This document shows, one piece after another, positions 1 through 7,826 of a stretch of DNA of 64,000 bases. Each line of letters begins with the position of its first letter. Within the stretch, counting starts at the first letter, position 1. This DNA comes from Hymenobacter psychrophilus. Lineage in GTDB: Bacteria > Bacteroidota > Bacteroidia > Cytophagales > Hymenobacteraceae. A program made the position numbers and the translations under genes. The stretch spans positions 1-64,000 of the forward strand of contig NZ_FNOV01000016.1 in the NCBI RefSeq assembly GCF_900107135.1. The letters are read 5' to 3'. Below the pieces are notes generated by a model that made no database searches, was not told the origin of the DNA, and saw only the letters and a program-made list of their open reading frames with translations.

Positions 1-296
1 AAAAGTGCAGGTGGCCTATGTCGACCAGGGCTACACGGGCGAAAACGCCGCGTATGCTGCCGCCGTGCACGATATTGACTTACAGGTTATTGCCAAGCCC
101 GAAGGCCAAACCGGCTTTGTGCTGCTGCCCCGCCGCTGGGTCGTCGAACGCAGCTTCGGCTGGGCCGCCCGCTTCCGACGCTTGGCTCGTGACTACGAAC
201 GCCTGGCCCTGACCATGCAGCAATTTCACTTCCTGGCCTTTGTCACGCTCCTGCTGGCAAAAGGCGTTTTCCGGGCCACCAGTCCATAACAGGCTC
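1..296 (+). mobile_element. Right end of an IS5-type insertion sequence
   Basis: The window opens inside a transposase gene whose stop is at 287-289. Homology to a truncated regulator on the other strand resumes at about 297, so the element should end near 296, just after the bases ccataacaggctc. TA at 297-298 could be half of a target duplication. The left end and the other terminal repeat lie outside the window, so the exact boundary is inferred. Confidence 0.6.
2..289 (+). CDS. IS5-family transposase, C-terminal part (partial at window edge)
   Basis: The frame is open to the left edge, so only the last 95 or so codons are seen. The protein contains YVDQGYTG, the DDE-domain region around the second catalytic aspartate of IS5/IS4-type transposases, and later VVERSFGWAARFRRLARDYER, the usual C-terminal segment with the catalytic glutamate (ERSFGW) and following basic helix. 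The protein ends within a few bases of the presumed element end, as is typical of these compact elements. It would act on its own terminal repeats by cut-and-paste. Whether the upstream part is intact cannot be seen. Confidence 0.85.
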   Translation, partial: KVQVAYVDQGYTGENAAYAAAVHDIDLQVIAKPEGQTGFVLLPRRWVVERSFGWAARFRRLARDYERLALTMQQFHFLAFVTLLLAKGVFRATSP

Positions 297-425
297 TACG
301 GTGCCGGGTTCAAGCACCATAGTGCGGGCCGGTAGCGTTTCGGGCCGCGCCAGCCGCTTAAGTTCGGCTTCCAGGCCCGGCGAAAGCGGATGAATGGCGC
401 GGCAGACGGTCAGAAATGCTTCCAT
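297..425 (-). pseudogene. Crp/Fnr-type regulator, N-terminal remnant cut by the IS element
   Basis: Reading leftwards from an ATG at 425, 43 codons encode a sequence containing AIHPLSPGLEAELKRL and ETLPARTMVLEPGTV. This matches the start of the cyclic-nucleotide-binding domain of Crp/Fnr regulators common in this phylum (helix, PLS, then L..G.V before the first beta strands). Similarity stops at the insertion-sequence end near 297, and the frame then runs into IS sequence. The sensing domain and the helix-turn-helix are missing here; they would lie beyond the element, outside the window. Family recognition rests on a short stretch, so it is moderately sure. Confidence 0.5.
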
Positions 426-520
426 GTGAGCCAAGTTAAACCACAAAAAAACGGCCGCTGCCACCAGCAACGACCGTTTTCAGTCCAAAAAACATCCACA
501 CTAATCCAATCCCGTACTCT

Positions 521-554
521 ACTAATCACTAATCACTAATCACTAATCACTAAT
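521..554. repeat. Tandem heptamer ACTAATC, nearly five copies
   Basis: The heptamer ACTAATC is repeated head to tail and overlaps the stop codon of the neighbouring DUF2911 gene. Similar short-word spacers recur between genes elsewhere in the window. Confidence 0.9.
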
Positions 555-1521
555 ACGCCCGGGCCTGCCACTCGGTGAGGGAAAGGCGCATATTGGGCAG
601 GCGCGATTTAAAGGCATCATCGTCTTTATCGCCGAGCTTGATGGCTTTGCGGGCATACACAATGGCCGTGCCGTAATCCTGCTGCTGGGCCAGCAGCCGG
701 GCTTTTATCCAGTTGTTGCTTACTTCGCTCTGCAGCCGGATAGACTCGTTTATCCAGGCTAAGGCGCGCTCGGGCTGCAGGTTGTTCTGCACGAGGTAGT
801 CGGCGGCCTGGGCCAGCAGTTGCCAGTCGTTGGGCTGCTGGCTCAGGGCCCGCTCGACGCCAGCCAGCACCTGCTTGTGCACTTCCACCTCAAACAACAG
901 CACCACGGTGCGCTTCTCCCACGTCAGGTTGAGGTGGGCGCCGTTGGGCCGCACGTTGGAAAACCAATAGAGCAGGCTTTCCTGAAACTGGGCCGGCTCG
1001 GTCTGGACCGGCACCCGGATGATGTCCTGCTGCGGGTCGTAGCCGTCGGTGCCCCAGTGGGTGGTTACGCGGTTGAAGGCCACTTCCCACTCGCGGTCCT
1101 GGTGCGGAATGACGTAGTAAGAATACTGGCCGGCGGGCACGCTCTGCCCGTTTAGCAGCACCGGCGTCGAGAAGCGGATGAGCGTGTTTTCGTTGGCCCC
1201 GGCGCGCCACACCTGCTCGTAGGGCACCAGCCCGCCCCACACGGTGCGGCTGCGCACCGAAGGCGAATGGTACTCCACCGTCACGTCGGTGAGGCCCACA
1301 GCCTGGGCCACCAGGGCGCGGGGGCTGGCCTGGGGTAGCAGCAACTCAATGCCCGTTGGTACGCCCGTAGTAGGCGGGGGCAGCGGGGCCGGGGCTGCCT
1401 CGCCGGCCAGGGGCGGGGGAATAGCGGCTGGCGTCTGCTGGGCGCGGGCCCCGAGTGAGCCACCGGTAGTCAGGGCAAACAGAAGGGCACAACGAAGGGC
1501 AAGGAAGCGGGCAGTCAGCAT
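550..1521 (-). CDS. DUF2911 secreted protein with TPR-like tail
   Basis: About 323 residues. An N-terminal signal peptide (hydrophobic run LALRCALLFALTT, cleavage probably after ARAQ) is followed by a Pro/Ala-rich linker and a DUF2911 domain at roughly residues 60-200, with the characteristic stretches VTVEYHSPSVRSRTVWG, VWRAGANENT and GQYSYYVIP. The last 110 residues are helical and resemble TPR repeats. The ATG at 1521 is preferred because the frame upstream opens only with TTG at 1536 and would put charged or aromatic residues ahead of the signal peptide. DUF2911 proteins are common in Bacteroidota and have no established function. It stands alone, divergent from the his leader. Confidence 0.85.
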   Translation of the reverse strand: MLTARFLALRCALLFALTTGGSLGARAQQTPAAIPPPLAGEAAPAPLPPPTTGVPTGIELLLPQASPRALVAQAVGLTDVTVEYHSPSVRSRTVWGGLVPYEQVWRAGANENTLIRFSTPVLLNGQSVPAGQYSYYVIPHQDREWEVAFNRVTTHWGTDGYDPQQDIIRVPVQTEPAQFQESLLYWFSNVRPNGAHLNLTWEKRTVVLLFEVEVHKQVLAGVERALSQQPNDWQLLAQAADYLVQNNLQPERALAWINESIRLQSEVSNNWIKARLLAQQQDYGTAIVYARKAIKLGDKDDDAFKSRLPNMRLSLTEWQARAY

Positions 1522-1673
1522 AAAATCGAAAAACAAAGCAAGTCAGGAAACTGTAACATAGCCGGCACGGCAACCGCACCACCAGCCAAACAGTAACAAT
1601 GGTGCCAAAACTAGGTTGACCTGTTACGGGAAACGTGAAGTTCTCGGTTTTTTGATAATTTTTTCGGGGAAAA

Positions 1674-1705
1674 GTTTTCATCCTGTTGTACTGCTCGTAC
1701 ATTTG
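1674..1705 (+). promoter_or_regulatory. Promoter of the his leader and operon (Bacteroidota type)
   Basis: TACATTTG at 1698-1705 is an exact match to the phylum's -7 consensus TAnnTTTG. About 20 bases upstream TTTT at 1674-1677 stands in for the -33 TTTG box. Transcription would start near 1712, only about a dozen bases before the leader peptide start at 1725. Confidence 0.7.
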
Positions 1706-1724
1706 CCCCGCTACTTAGCCCCTT

Positions 1725-1853
1725 ATGATTTTCTCCGCGCCTCGTTTTACTGCCCTTAGCCACCCGGCCGCCCCCGTAGCGGGCCGCCCGGCCGGGGCCG
1801 GCGCGTCTGAGTCTGCCGCTTGGCATCATCACGGGTACCATTCCTCTTTCTAG
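1725..1853 (+). CDS. hisL: Histidine operon leader peptide (42 aa)
   Basis: A 42-codon frame starts with ATG 20 bases after the -7 box and ends TAG at 1851-1853. Near its end it reads WHHHGYH, with His codons at 1824-1832 and again at 1839-1841, plus one earlier His at 1761. Four His in six codons, close to the stop and directly upstream of hisG, is the pattern of a control peptide: ribosomes stall there when charged His-tRNA is scarce and so change folding of the RNA that follows. A hairpin lies 50 bases downstream. The peptide itself needs no further function. Attenuation is inferred; no homologue was looked up. Confidence 0.75.
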   Translation: MIFSAPRFTALSHPAAPVAGRPAGAGASESAAWHHHGYHSSF

Positions 1854-1902
1854 AGGAATAAACGCATCATATTGACCCGTTGGGCGAGCCGCATCAGGCT
1901 CC

Positions 1903-1928
1903 CCGGCCCCCGGAAAAAAGGGGGCCGG
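1903..1928 (+). terminator. Possible attenuator hairpin of the his leader
   Basis: A perfect 9-bp GC stem (1903-1911 with 1920-1928) closes a loop of ggaaaaaa. It lies 50 bases beyond the leader-peptide stop and 170 bases before hisG. No clean U run follows, which weakens the call. The bases ccggccgg at 1788-1795 inside the leader gene can pair with 1925-1932 and would compete with the 3' arm, but the switching structure is not resolved. Confidence 0.5.
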
Positions 1929-2098
1929 CCGGCTTCTGGCCTCTGCCCAGCCTTCGCGGTCTGCCAGCAAATCCTTTCCTTAAGTCGGTTCTGTAGTCTC
2001 CCCTCAGTCGGCTCTCAAACCTTTCCGAATTACCAGTTAAGAATTCCGAAAAACGGCCAATTCTTGATTTCTAATTTCTAATTCTTAATTAAAAATAC

Positions 2099-2950
2099 AT
2101 GCTCCGTCTGGCAATCCAGAAATCCGGCCGCTTAAGCGAAGACTCCCTGAACCTGATCCGCGAATGCGGCATCAGCTTCCTCGCCGCTTCCAACAAGCTC
2201 AAAACCGAAGCCACCAACTTCCCGCTCGAAATCCTGTATCTGCGCGACGACGACATTCCTGGCTACGTGCAGGATGGCGTGGCCGACCTGGGCATTGTGG
2301 GCCAGAATGTGCTGGTGGAAGCCGGTTTCCCGGCGCTGGAAGTGGAAGGCCTCGGCTTTAGCAAGTGCCGCCTGAGCTTGGCCGTGCCCCGCGCCGCTGC
2401 CTACGATTCCATCCAGGATTTGCAGGGTGTGAGCATCGCTACTTCGTACCCCCAGATTCTGGGCGACTACCTGCGCGAGAAGGGCGTGCAGGCCCACCTG
2501 CACACCATCAGCGGGTCGGTGGAAATTGCCCCCAGCATCGGGCTGGCCGAGGCCATCTGCGACATCGTGAGCAGCGGCTCGACGCTGCTGGGCAACGGTC
2601 TGCGCGAGGTGGAAACTGTGTTTCGTTCCGAAGCCGTGCTCATTGCCAACCAGAACCTGAACGCTGAGAAAAAGGAGTTGCTGGAGCAGTTGCAGTTCCG
2701 GATGCAGGCCGTGCGCCGCGCCCGCCGCAACAAGTACATCCTGCTCAATGCCCCCGCCGCCGCCCTCGACCAGGTGAAAGCCCTGCTGCCCGGCATCAAG
2801 TCGCCCACCGTAACGCCCCTGGCCGAAGAAGGCTGGGTTTCGGTGCAGTCGGTGGTAAACGAGGACGACTTCTGGCACATCACCAGCCAGCTCAAAGCCG
2901 TCGGTGCCGAAGGCATCCTGGTCCTCCCGATTGAGAAAATGATCAGCTAA
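2099..2950 (+). CDS. hisG: ATP phosphoribosyltransferase, long form
   Basis: First enzyme of histidine synthesis: joins ATP and PRPP to give phosphoribosyl-ATP. The 283-residue length and the extra C-terminal domain (about 210-283, containing KYILLNAP and GILVLPIEKMI) mark the long, HisZ-independent form, whose C-terminal domain binds histidine for feedback inhibition. DLGIVGQNVLVE near residue 65 and the SGSTLLGNGL stretch near 160 belong to the catalytic, periplasmic-binding-protein-like core. It is the first structural gene of the operon, 245 bases after the leader-peptide stop. The start at 2099 gives the usual MLRLAIQKSGRL beginning. Confidence 0.97.
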   Translation: MLRLAIQKSGRLSEDSLNLIRECGISFLAASNKLKTEATNFPLEILYLRDDDIPGYVQDGVADLGIVGQNVLVEAGFPALEVEGLGFSKCRLSLAVPRAAAYDSIQDLQGVSIATSYPQILGDYLREKGVQAHLHTISGSVEIAPSIGLAEAICDIVSSGSTLLGNGLREVETVFRSEAVLIANQNLNAEKKELLEQLQFRMQAVRRARRNKYILLNAPAAALDQVKALLPGIKSPTVTPLAEEGWVSVQSVVNEDDFWHITSQLKAVGAEGILVLPIEKMIS

Positions 2951-2953
2951 CTC

Positions 2954-3042
2954 AGCTGTTAGCTAGTAGCTGAGAGCTGTTAGCTTCCAATCGGAGGCTC
3001 GCAGCACGAAAGCTAGCAGCTAACGGCTATCAGCTAACAGCT
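2954..3042. repeat. Inverted-repeat spacer, family C (AGCTGTTAGCT words)
   Basis: Imperfect copies of agctgttagct/agctgagagct on the left arm and their complements (agctaacagct) on the right fold into one hairpin of about 33 bp. It fills the hisG-hisD gap completely. Relatives are at 26949-27049, 31990-32080 and 44888-44972. Confidence 0.85.
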
Positions 3043-4353
3043 ATGATGATAGTTCAATATCCTTCCCGGCCCGAGTGGGCGGCGCTGCAACAGCGGGCGG
3101 CCCAGCAGCAGGCCCAGGACGTAGAGCAGCGGGTGCAGCAGATTTTCGAGGACGTGCGCCAGCGTGGCGACGCGGCCCTGCTTGATTATGCCCAGCAATT
3201 CGACCGCGCCGACCTCTCGGCCGCCGGCGGTTTGCGCGTGGGGCCCGAGGAGCTGGCGGCCGCTGCGGCTCAGGTTCCTTCGGAGCTGCAAACGGCTATC
3301 CGGCAGGCCCACGCCAATATTCTCCGCTTTCACCAGGCCCAGGTGCCGGCCGAAGAGCGGGTGGAAACGATGCCCGGCGTGAGCTGCTGGCGGCGGGCGG
3401 TGCCCGTGCAGCGGGTGGGCCTTTATATTCCCGGCGGCACCGCGCCGTTGTTCAGCACCCTGCTTATGCTGGGCGTGCCGGCCAAGCTGGCTGGCTGCCC
3501 CCAAATCGTGCTCTGCACCCCACCCCAGCAGAATGGCTCGGTGAACCCGGTTATCCTGTTCACCGCCCAACTGCTCGGCATCACGACCATCGTGAAAGCC
3601 GGCGGGGCCCAGGCCGTGGCCGCCCTGAGCGGCGGCACGGCTTCGGTGCCGGCCGTGGACAAGATTTTCGGTCCTGGCAACCGCTACGTGACGGCCGCCA
3701 AACAGCTGGCCACCCGCTACGGCGTGGCCATCGATATGCCGGCCGGCCCGTCGGAGGTACTGGTTATAGCCGATGAATCGGCCAAACCGGCCTTCGTGGC
3801 CGCCGACCTGCTCAGCCAGGCCGAACACGGCCCCGATTCCCAGGTGATCCTGCTCTCCGACTCCTTGTCTATGTTGGAGCAGACCAAGGCTGAAGTCGAA
3901 CGTCAGCTGCGGGACCTGCCCCGGGCCGAAGTGGCCGCCCAGGCCCTCACCGAAAGCCGCGCCATTCTGCTGGAAACCCCGCAGGAGATGCTCGACTTCT
4001 CGAATGAGTACGCCCCCGAGCACCTGATTCTGGCCGTGCGCAACCCCGAGAAGCTGGCCGAGGACGTTACCAATGCCGGCTCCGTATTCCTGGGCCATCT
4101 GACCCCGGAAGCCGTGGGCGACTACGCCTCGGGCACCAACCACACGCTGCCCACCAACGGCTATGCCCGCAACTACAGCGGCGTGTCGCTGGATTCGTTC
4201 CTGAAGAAAATTACCTTCCAGCGCCTGACTGCTGAAGGTTTGCTCAACGTGGGTCCGGTAGTCGAAACCATGGCCGAAGCCGAAGGCCTCCGCGCCCACG
4301 CCCGCGCCGTCACGCTCCGCCTGGAGTCGTTGGCTGGCGGGACCCAGGAATAA
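3043..4353 (+). CDS. hisD: Histidinol dehydrogenase
   Basis: Zinc enzyme that oxidises L-histidinol to L-histidine with two NAD+, the last pathway step. The 436 residues match the usual length. Visible are the substrate/NAD loop VGLYIPGGTAPLFSTLLML (about 125-145), the GPGNRYVTAAK segment, SQAEHGPDSQV with zinc ligands around residues 257-261, and the catalytic pair E326-H327 in YAPEHL. Two adjacent ATG codons (3043 and 3046) could start it; the first is taken. It begins one base after a family C hairpin spacer, so translation depends on its own initiation rather than coupling to hisG. Confidence 0.97.
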   Translation: MMIVQYPSRPEWAALQQRAAQQQAQDVEQRVQQIFEDVRQRGDAALLDYAQQFDRADLSAAGGLRVGPEELAAAAAQVPSELQTAIRQAHANILRFHQAQVPAEERVETMPGVSCWRRAVPVQRVGLYIPGGTAPLFSTLLMLGVPAKLAGCPQIVLCTPPQQNGSVNPVILFTAQLLGITTIVKAGGAQAVAALSGGTASVPAVDKIFGPGNRYVTAAKQLATRYGVAIDMPAGPSEVLVIADESAKPAFVAADLLSQAEHGPDSQVILLSDSLSMLEQTKAEVERQLRDLPRAEVAAQALTESRAILLETPQEMLDFSNEYAPEHLILAVRNPEKLAEDVTNAGSVFLGHLTPEAVGDYASGTNHTLPTNGYARNYSGVSLDSFLKKITFQRLTAEGLLNVGPVVETMAEAEGLRAHARAVTLRLESLAGGTQE

Positions 4354-4362
4354 CTACAGAAC

Positions 4363-4478
4363 GTCATGCTGAGCGCAGCGGAGTCGAAGCATCTCTACCG
4401 CTTCGCTGTGTTGCCAAATCAGCCGACAGGATTAGCATTGCGGCAGAGATGCTTCGACTCCGCTGCGCTCAGCATGAC
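4363..4478. repeat. Inverted-repeat spacer, family A (GTCATGCTGAGC ... GAAGCATCTC)
   Basis: Left arm 4363-4401 and right arm 4440-4478 are near-perfect complements of about 39 bases around a 38-base loop, in the hisD-hisC gap. Sister copies are at 5619-5735 and 31214-31312. Confidence 0.92.
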
Positions 4479-4542
4479 AGTTCTTGTACCCTGTCAGAAA
4501 AAAATCAGCGTCATCATCCCAATTAGCGCAAATCAGCGATTC

Positions 4543-5595
4543 ATGTTCAACTTAGATAGCCTCGTGCGGCCCAACATCCGGGGCATGAAGCCCTACTCGT
4601 CGGCCCGCGACGAATTTCAGGGCGAGGCCCAGGTCATGCTCGATGCCAACGAGAACAGCCTCGGCAGCGCCGGCCCCGAGCGGTTCAACCGCTACCCCGA
4701 CCCCCAGCAGCGGGCCGTGAAGGCCGAGCTGGCCCAGCTAAAAGGCGTGGCCGCTAAGCAGATTTTCCTCGGCAACGGTTCCGATGAAGCCATCGACCTG
4801 CTCGTGCGCCTGACCTGCGTGCCCGGCCAGGACAGCCTGCTCATCCTGCCGCCAACTTATGGCATGTACGAGGTAGCCGCCAACCTCAATGATGTGCGCG
4901 TGGAGCGCCTCCAGTTAACACCCGACTTCCAGCTCTCGCCCGAAATCGTGGCCGGGGTGTTGGCTTCGGAGGCGAAGCTGGTGTGGCTCTGCTCGCCCAA
5001 CAACCCCAGCGGCAACCTGCTGCACGCGGAAGCCATTGAGGAAATTCTGCGCGGTTTCCGCGGCTTGGTGGTGGTGGATGAGGCCTACGCCGACTTTGCG
5101 CCGGCCGCCAGCTGGACCACCCGCCTCGCCGAATTCCCGAATCTGGTGGTGCTGCAAACCTTCTCCAAAGCCTGGGGCCTGGCCGGCCTACGTTTGGGCA
5201 TGGCCTTCGCCTCGCCGGAAGTCATCGGCTACCTCAATAAAATCAAGCCGCCCTACAACATCTCGGAAGCCACCCAGCAGCACGCCCTGGCCGCCCTCCA
5301 CGACGCGCCCCGCTTCGAGGAGCTGCGTCGGCAGCTGCTGACCGGCCGCGACTGGCTAGCCGAGCGTCTGCCCGCGCTGCCCATCGTGGCGGAAGTATTT
5401 CCCTCGGATGCCAACTTTTTGCTGGTCCGCTTCAAGCCCGACGCCACGGCCCTCTACGATTTCCTGGTGGGCCGCGGCATCATCGTGCGCAACCGTACCA
5501 CCCAGCCCGGCTGCGCCGGCACGCTTCGCCTCACCGTGGGCACGCCCCAGGAAAACGAGCTGCTGCTTGAGGCCCTGCGGGAGTTTGCGGGGTAG
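4543..5595 (+). CDS. hisC: Histidinol-phosphate aminotransferase
   Basis: PLP-dependent class I/II aminotransferase that converts imidazole acetol-phosphate plus glutamate to histidinol phosphate. The 350-residue protein contains DANENSLG, the PLP-contact LGNGSDEAIDLL, SPNNPSGN, the D-E-A-Y of VVDEAYADF and the Schiff-base lysine K209 in TFSKAWGLAGLR. The frame stays open upstream to 4366, but those 59 codons are translated from the family A repeat and show no homology, so the ATG at 4543 (MFNLDSLVRPNIR) is chosen. Confidence 0.96.
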   Translation: MFNLDSLVRPNIRGMKPYSSARDEFQGEAQVMLDANENSLGSAGPERFNRYPDPQQRAVKAELAQLKGVAAKQIFLGNGSDEAIDLLVRLTCVPGQDSLLILPPTYGMYEVAANLNDVRVERLQLTPDFQLSPEIVAGVLASEAKLVWLCSPNNPSGNLLHAEAIEEILRGFRGLVVVDEAYADFAPAASWTTRLAEFPNLVVLQTFSKAWGLAGLRLGMAFASPEVIGYLNKIKPPYNISEATQQHALAALHDAPRFEELRRQLLTGRDWLAERLPALPIVAEVFPSDANFLLVRFKPDATALYDFLVGRGIIVRNRTTQPGCAGTLRLTVGTPQENELLLEALREFAG

Positions 5596-5618
5596 TATAT
5601 AGTAAGGAGTAAAGGAAC

Positions 5619-5735
5619 GTCATGCTGAGCGAAGGCGCAGCCGCAGTCGAAGCATCTCTACCGCTTCGTTGTAATAAGTAATTAGCATTGCAGTAGAGAT
5701 GCTTAGACTGCGGCTGCGCCTTCGCTCAGCATGAC
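5619..5735. repeat. Inverted-repeat spacer, family A
   Basis: Second copy of the GTCATGCTGAGC family, in the hisC-hisB gap. The outer arms contain an extra palindromic insert (gaaggcgcagccgcagtc) compared with the copy at 4363, and both arms carry it, so the pairing has been kept. Confidence 0.92.
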
Positions 5736-5756
5736 AATGGCTTTTAAAACCAACTC

Positions 5757-6866
5757 ATGAAAAAAGTACTCTTCATTGACCGCGACGGGACCATCCTCAT
5801 CGAGCCGCCGACGGATTTTCAGGTGGACGCGCTGACGCGGGAAAAATTTCAGTTCGTGCCCGGCGCCATCACCGGCCTGGCGCGCATTGCCCGCGAGCTG
5901 GATTACGAGCTGGTGTTGGTGAGCAACCAGGACGGCCTCGGAACTGCGAGCTACCCGGAGGATACCTTCTGGCCGGCTCACAACATGATGCTCGACGTGC
6001 TGCGCTCGGAAGGCGTGGAGTTCGCGCGGGAGCATATCGACCGGAGCTTCCCCCACGAGAACCTGCCCACCCGCAAGCCCGGTACCGGCATGCTCACGCA
6101 GTACCTGGGCGAAGGCGCGTACGACCTCAAAAATTCCTTCGTCCTCGGCGACCGGCTGACCGACGTGGAGCTGGCCCAGAACCTGGGGTGCCAGTCCATC
6201 CTGCTGAAGCCGGAAGGGGAGGAGGACGAGCGCGCTGCCCTCACGACTATGAGCTGGGAAAAAATATACCAGTTCCTGCGCCTGCCCGCCCGCACCGCCG
6301 TGGTCCAGCGCGACACGAACGAAACCAAAATCAGCATCGAACTCAACCTCGACGGCAACGGCCGCCCCGAGATGCACACCGGCCTGGGCTTCTTTGACCA
6401 CATGCTCGACCAGCTCAGCAAGCACTCGGGCGTGGATATGAAAATCAATGTGCAGGGCGACCTGCACATCGACGAGCATCACACCATCGAGGACACGGCC
6501 ATTGCCTTGGGCGAAGCCTTCACCCAGGCCCTCGGCGACAAGCGCGGCCTGGCTCGCTACGGCTTCCTGCTGCCCATGGACGACGTGCTGGCCCAGGCCG
6601 CCATCGACTTCTCAGGCCGACCCTGGATTGTGTGGGACGCCGAGTTCAAGCGCGAAAGAGTAGGGGATATGCCCTGCGAGATGTTTTACCATTTCTTCAA
6701 AAGCTTCTCCGACGCCGCCCGCTGCAACCTCAACATTAAAGCCGAGGGCCAGAACGAGCACCATAAGATTGAAGCCATCTTCAAAGCGGTAGCCAAGTCC
6801 ATCAAGATGGCCCTGGTGCGCGACGCCGGCCGCATGGAAATCCCCAGCACGAAAGGCATTTTATAG
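5757..6866 (+). CDS. hisB: Bifunctional histidinol-phosphatase / imidazoleglycerol-phosphate dehydratase
   Basis: Two-domain HisB of 369 residues. The N-terminal HAD phosphatase has the nucleophile motif FIDRDGT (D9 and D11) and a later LGDRLTDVELAQ; it removes phosphate from histidinol phosphate. From about residue 180 the dehydratase domain follows, with the manganese-binding HTGLGFFDHMLDQLSKHSG and DLHIDEHHTIEDTAIALGEA, and a second H-rich EGQNEHHKIEA near residue 335. The fusion is the usual arrangement in this phylum and in enteric bacteria. It sits between family A and family B hairpin spacers. Confidence 0.97.
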   Translation: MKKVLFIDRDGTILIEPPTDFQVDALTREKFQFVPGAITGLARIARELDYELVLVSNQDGLGTASYPEDTFWPAHNMMLDVLRSEGVEFAREHIDRSFPHENLPTRKPGTGMLTQYLGEGAYDLKNSFVLGDRLTDVELAQNLGCQSILLKPEGEEDERAALTTMSWEKIYQFLRLPARTAVVQRDTNETKISIELNLDGNGRPEMHTGLGFFDHMLDQLSKHSGVDMKINVQGDLHIDEHHTIEDTAIALGEAFTQALGDKRGLARYGFLLPMDDVLAQAAIDFSGRPWIVWDAEFKRERVGDMPCEMFYHFFKSFSDAARCNLNIKAEGQNEHHKIEAIFKAVAKSIKMALVRDAGRMEIPSTKGIL

Positions 6867-6928
6867 TTTATCCATTTGTATAAACAAATGGATAAAATAC
6901 TGAGCTGAAACACGTTGCTTGTAAGGTT

Positions 6929-7012
6929 GTCATCCTGAGCAGAGCGAAGGACCTTATCACGTCCACACGTTTTGCCCACTCATGATAAGGTTCTGCGCTC
7001 TGCTCAGAAAGA
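6929..7012. repeat. Inverted-repeat spacer, family B (GTCATCCTGAGC ... GGACCTTATCACG), decayed copy
   Basis: Lies in the hisB-hisH gap. The left arm matches the intact copies at 7703 and 8571; the right arm has lost the terminal caggatgac (reads cagaaagac), so the hairpin is weaker. Confidence 0.85.
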
Positions 7013-7099
7013 CTGATTTAGAAGCACGGCTAGGCTGGAATGTCTTTACATATTTGTTTAAACAAAAGAATAAGCAGCCTTTTTTCTAGATATGTTCAA

Positions 7100-7693
7100 A
7101 TGAAAATAGCCATAGTTGATTACAAAGGCGGCAACGTGCAGTCAGTGCTATTTGCGCTGGAACGGCTGGGCGTGCAGGCCACGCTCACAGCCGACCATGA
7201 CGTGCTGCGCCGGGCCGATAAGGTGCTGTTCCCGGGCGAGGGTGAAGCAGCTTCTGCCATGAAGGAGCTGCGGGCCCAGGGCCTGGACGAGCTACTGCCG
7301 ACGCTCACGCAACCCTTCCTTGGCATCTGCCTCGGGATGCAGCTGCTGGGCCGCCACACCCAGGAAGGCGGCGGTACCGACATGCTCGGGATTCTGCCCT
7401 TCGACGTGGTACGCTTTCAGTCTGCCGCGCCGGAGCACAAGGTGCCGCACATGGGCTGGAACAACCTGCAGACCCTGCGCAGTCCGCTGTTCGAGGGCCT
7501 CAGCGCCGAGGACTACGTGTACTTTGTGCACAGCTACTACGCCCCGGTAGGCGACTACACCATTGCCGAGGCCGCGTACCCCGCGCCCTTTAGCGCCGCC
7601 GTCCAGCACGAGAACTTCTACGCCGTGCAGTTCCACACCGAAAAGAGCGGCCCCGTCGGCACCCGCATTCTGGAAAATTTTCTCAAGCTGTAA
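7100..7693 (+). CDS. hisH: Imidazole glycerol phosphate synthase, glutaminase subunit
   Basis: Class I glutamine amidotransferase that supplies ammonia to HisF. The 197 residues include the oxyanion-strand GEGEAASAM, the nucleophile C77 in FLGICLGMQLLG, and H179/E181 in AVQFHTEKSG. The frame is open further upstream to 7040, but those 20 codons are not conserved, and the ATG at 7100 gives the typical MKIAIVDYKGGN start. HisF, its obligate partner, is two genes downstream. Confidence 0.96.
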   Translation: MKIAIVDYKGGNVQSVLFALERLGVQATLTADHDVLRRADKVLFPGEGEAASAMKELRAQGLDELLPTLTQPFLGICLGMQLLGRHTQEGGGTDMLGILPFDVVRFQSAAPEHKVPHMGWNNLQTLRSPLFEGLSAEDYVYFVHSYYAPVGDYTIAEAAYPAPFSAAVQHENFYAVQFHTEKSGPVGTRILENFLKL

Positions 7694-7702
7694 TCTCTCC
7701 CT

Positions 7703-7802
7703 GTCATCCTGAGCGGAGCGAAGGACCTTATCACGTCGGAACAAGTCACTACTACGAGTGTCGTTCTGTTTTAATAAGGTCCTTCGCTCCGCTCAGGATG
7801 AC
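7703..7802. repeat. Inverted-repeat spacer, family B
   Basis: Arms of about 34 bases (gtcatcctgagcggagcgaa... and its complement) flank a 35-base loop in the hisH-hisA gap. Confidence 0.92.
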
Positions 7803-7826
7803 AGATGATCTGTTCTACATCACTTC

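Noticed and set aside
243..470. 75-codon minus-strand open frame as a gene
   Set aside because: It runs through the IS end; only the part from 425 down to about 297 has homology (Crp/Fnr-like), so it is listed as a pseudogene fragment.
4366..4542. N-terminal extension of HisC
   Set aside because: These codons are translated from the family A repeat and lack homology; the ATG at 4543 matches the family start.
7040..7099. Extended HisH start
   Set aside because: Twenty unconserved residues ahead of the canonical MKIAIVDYKGGN start.
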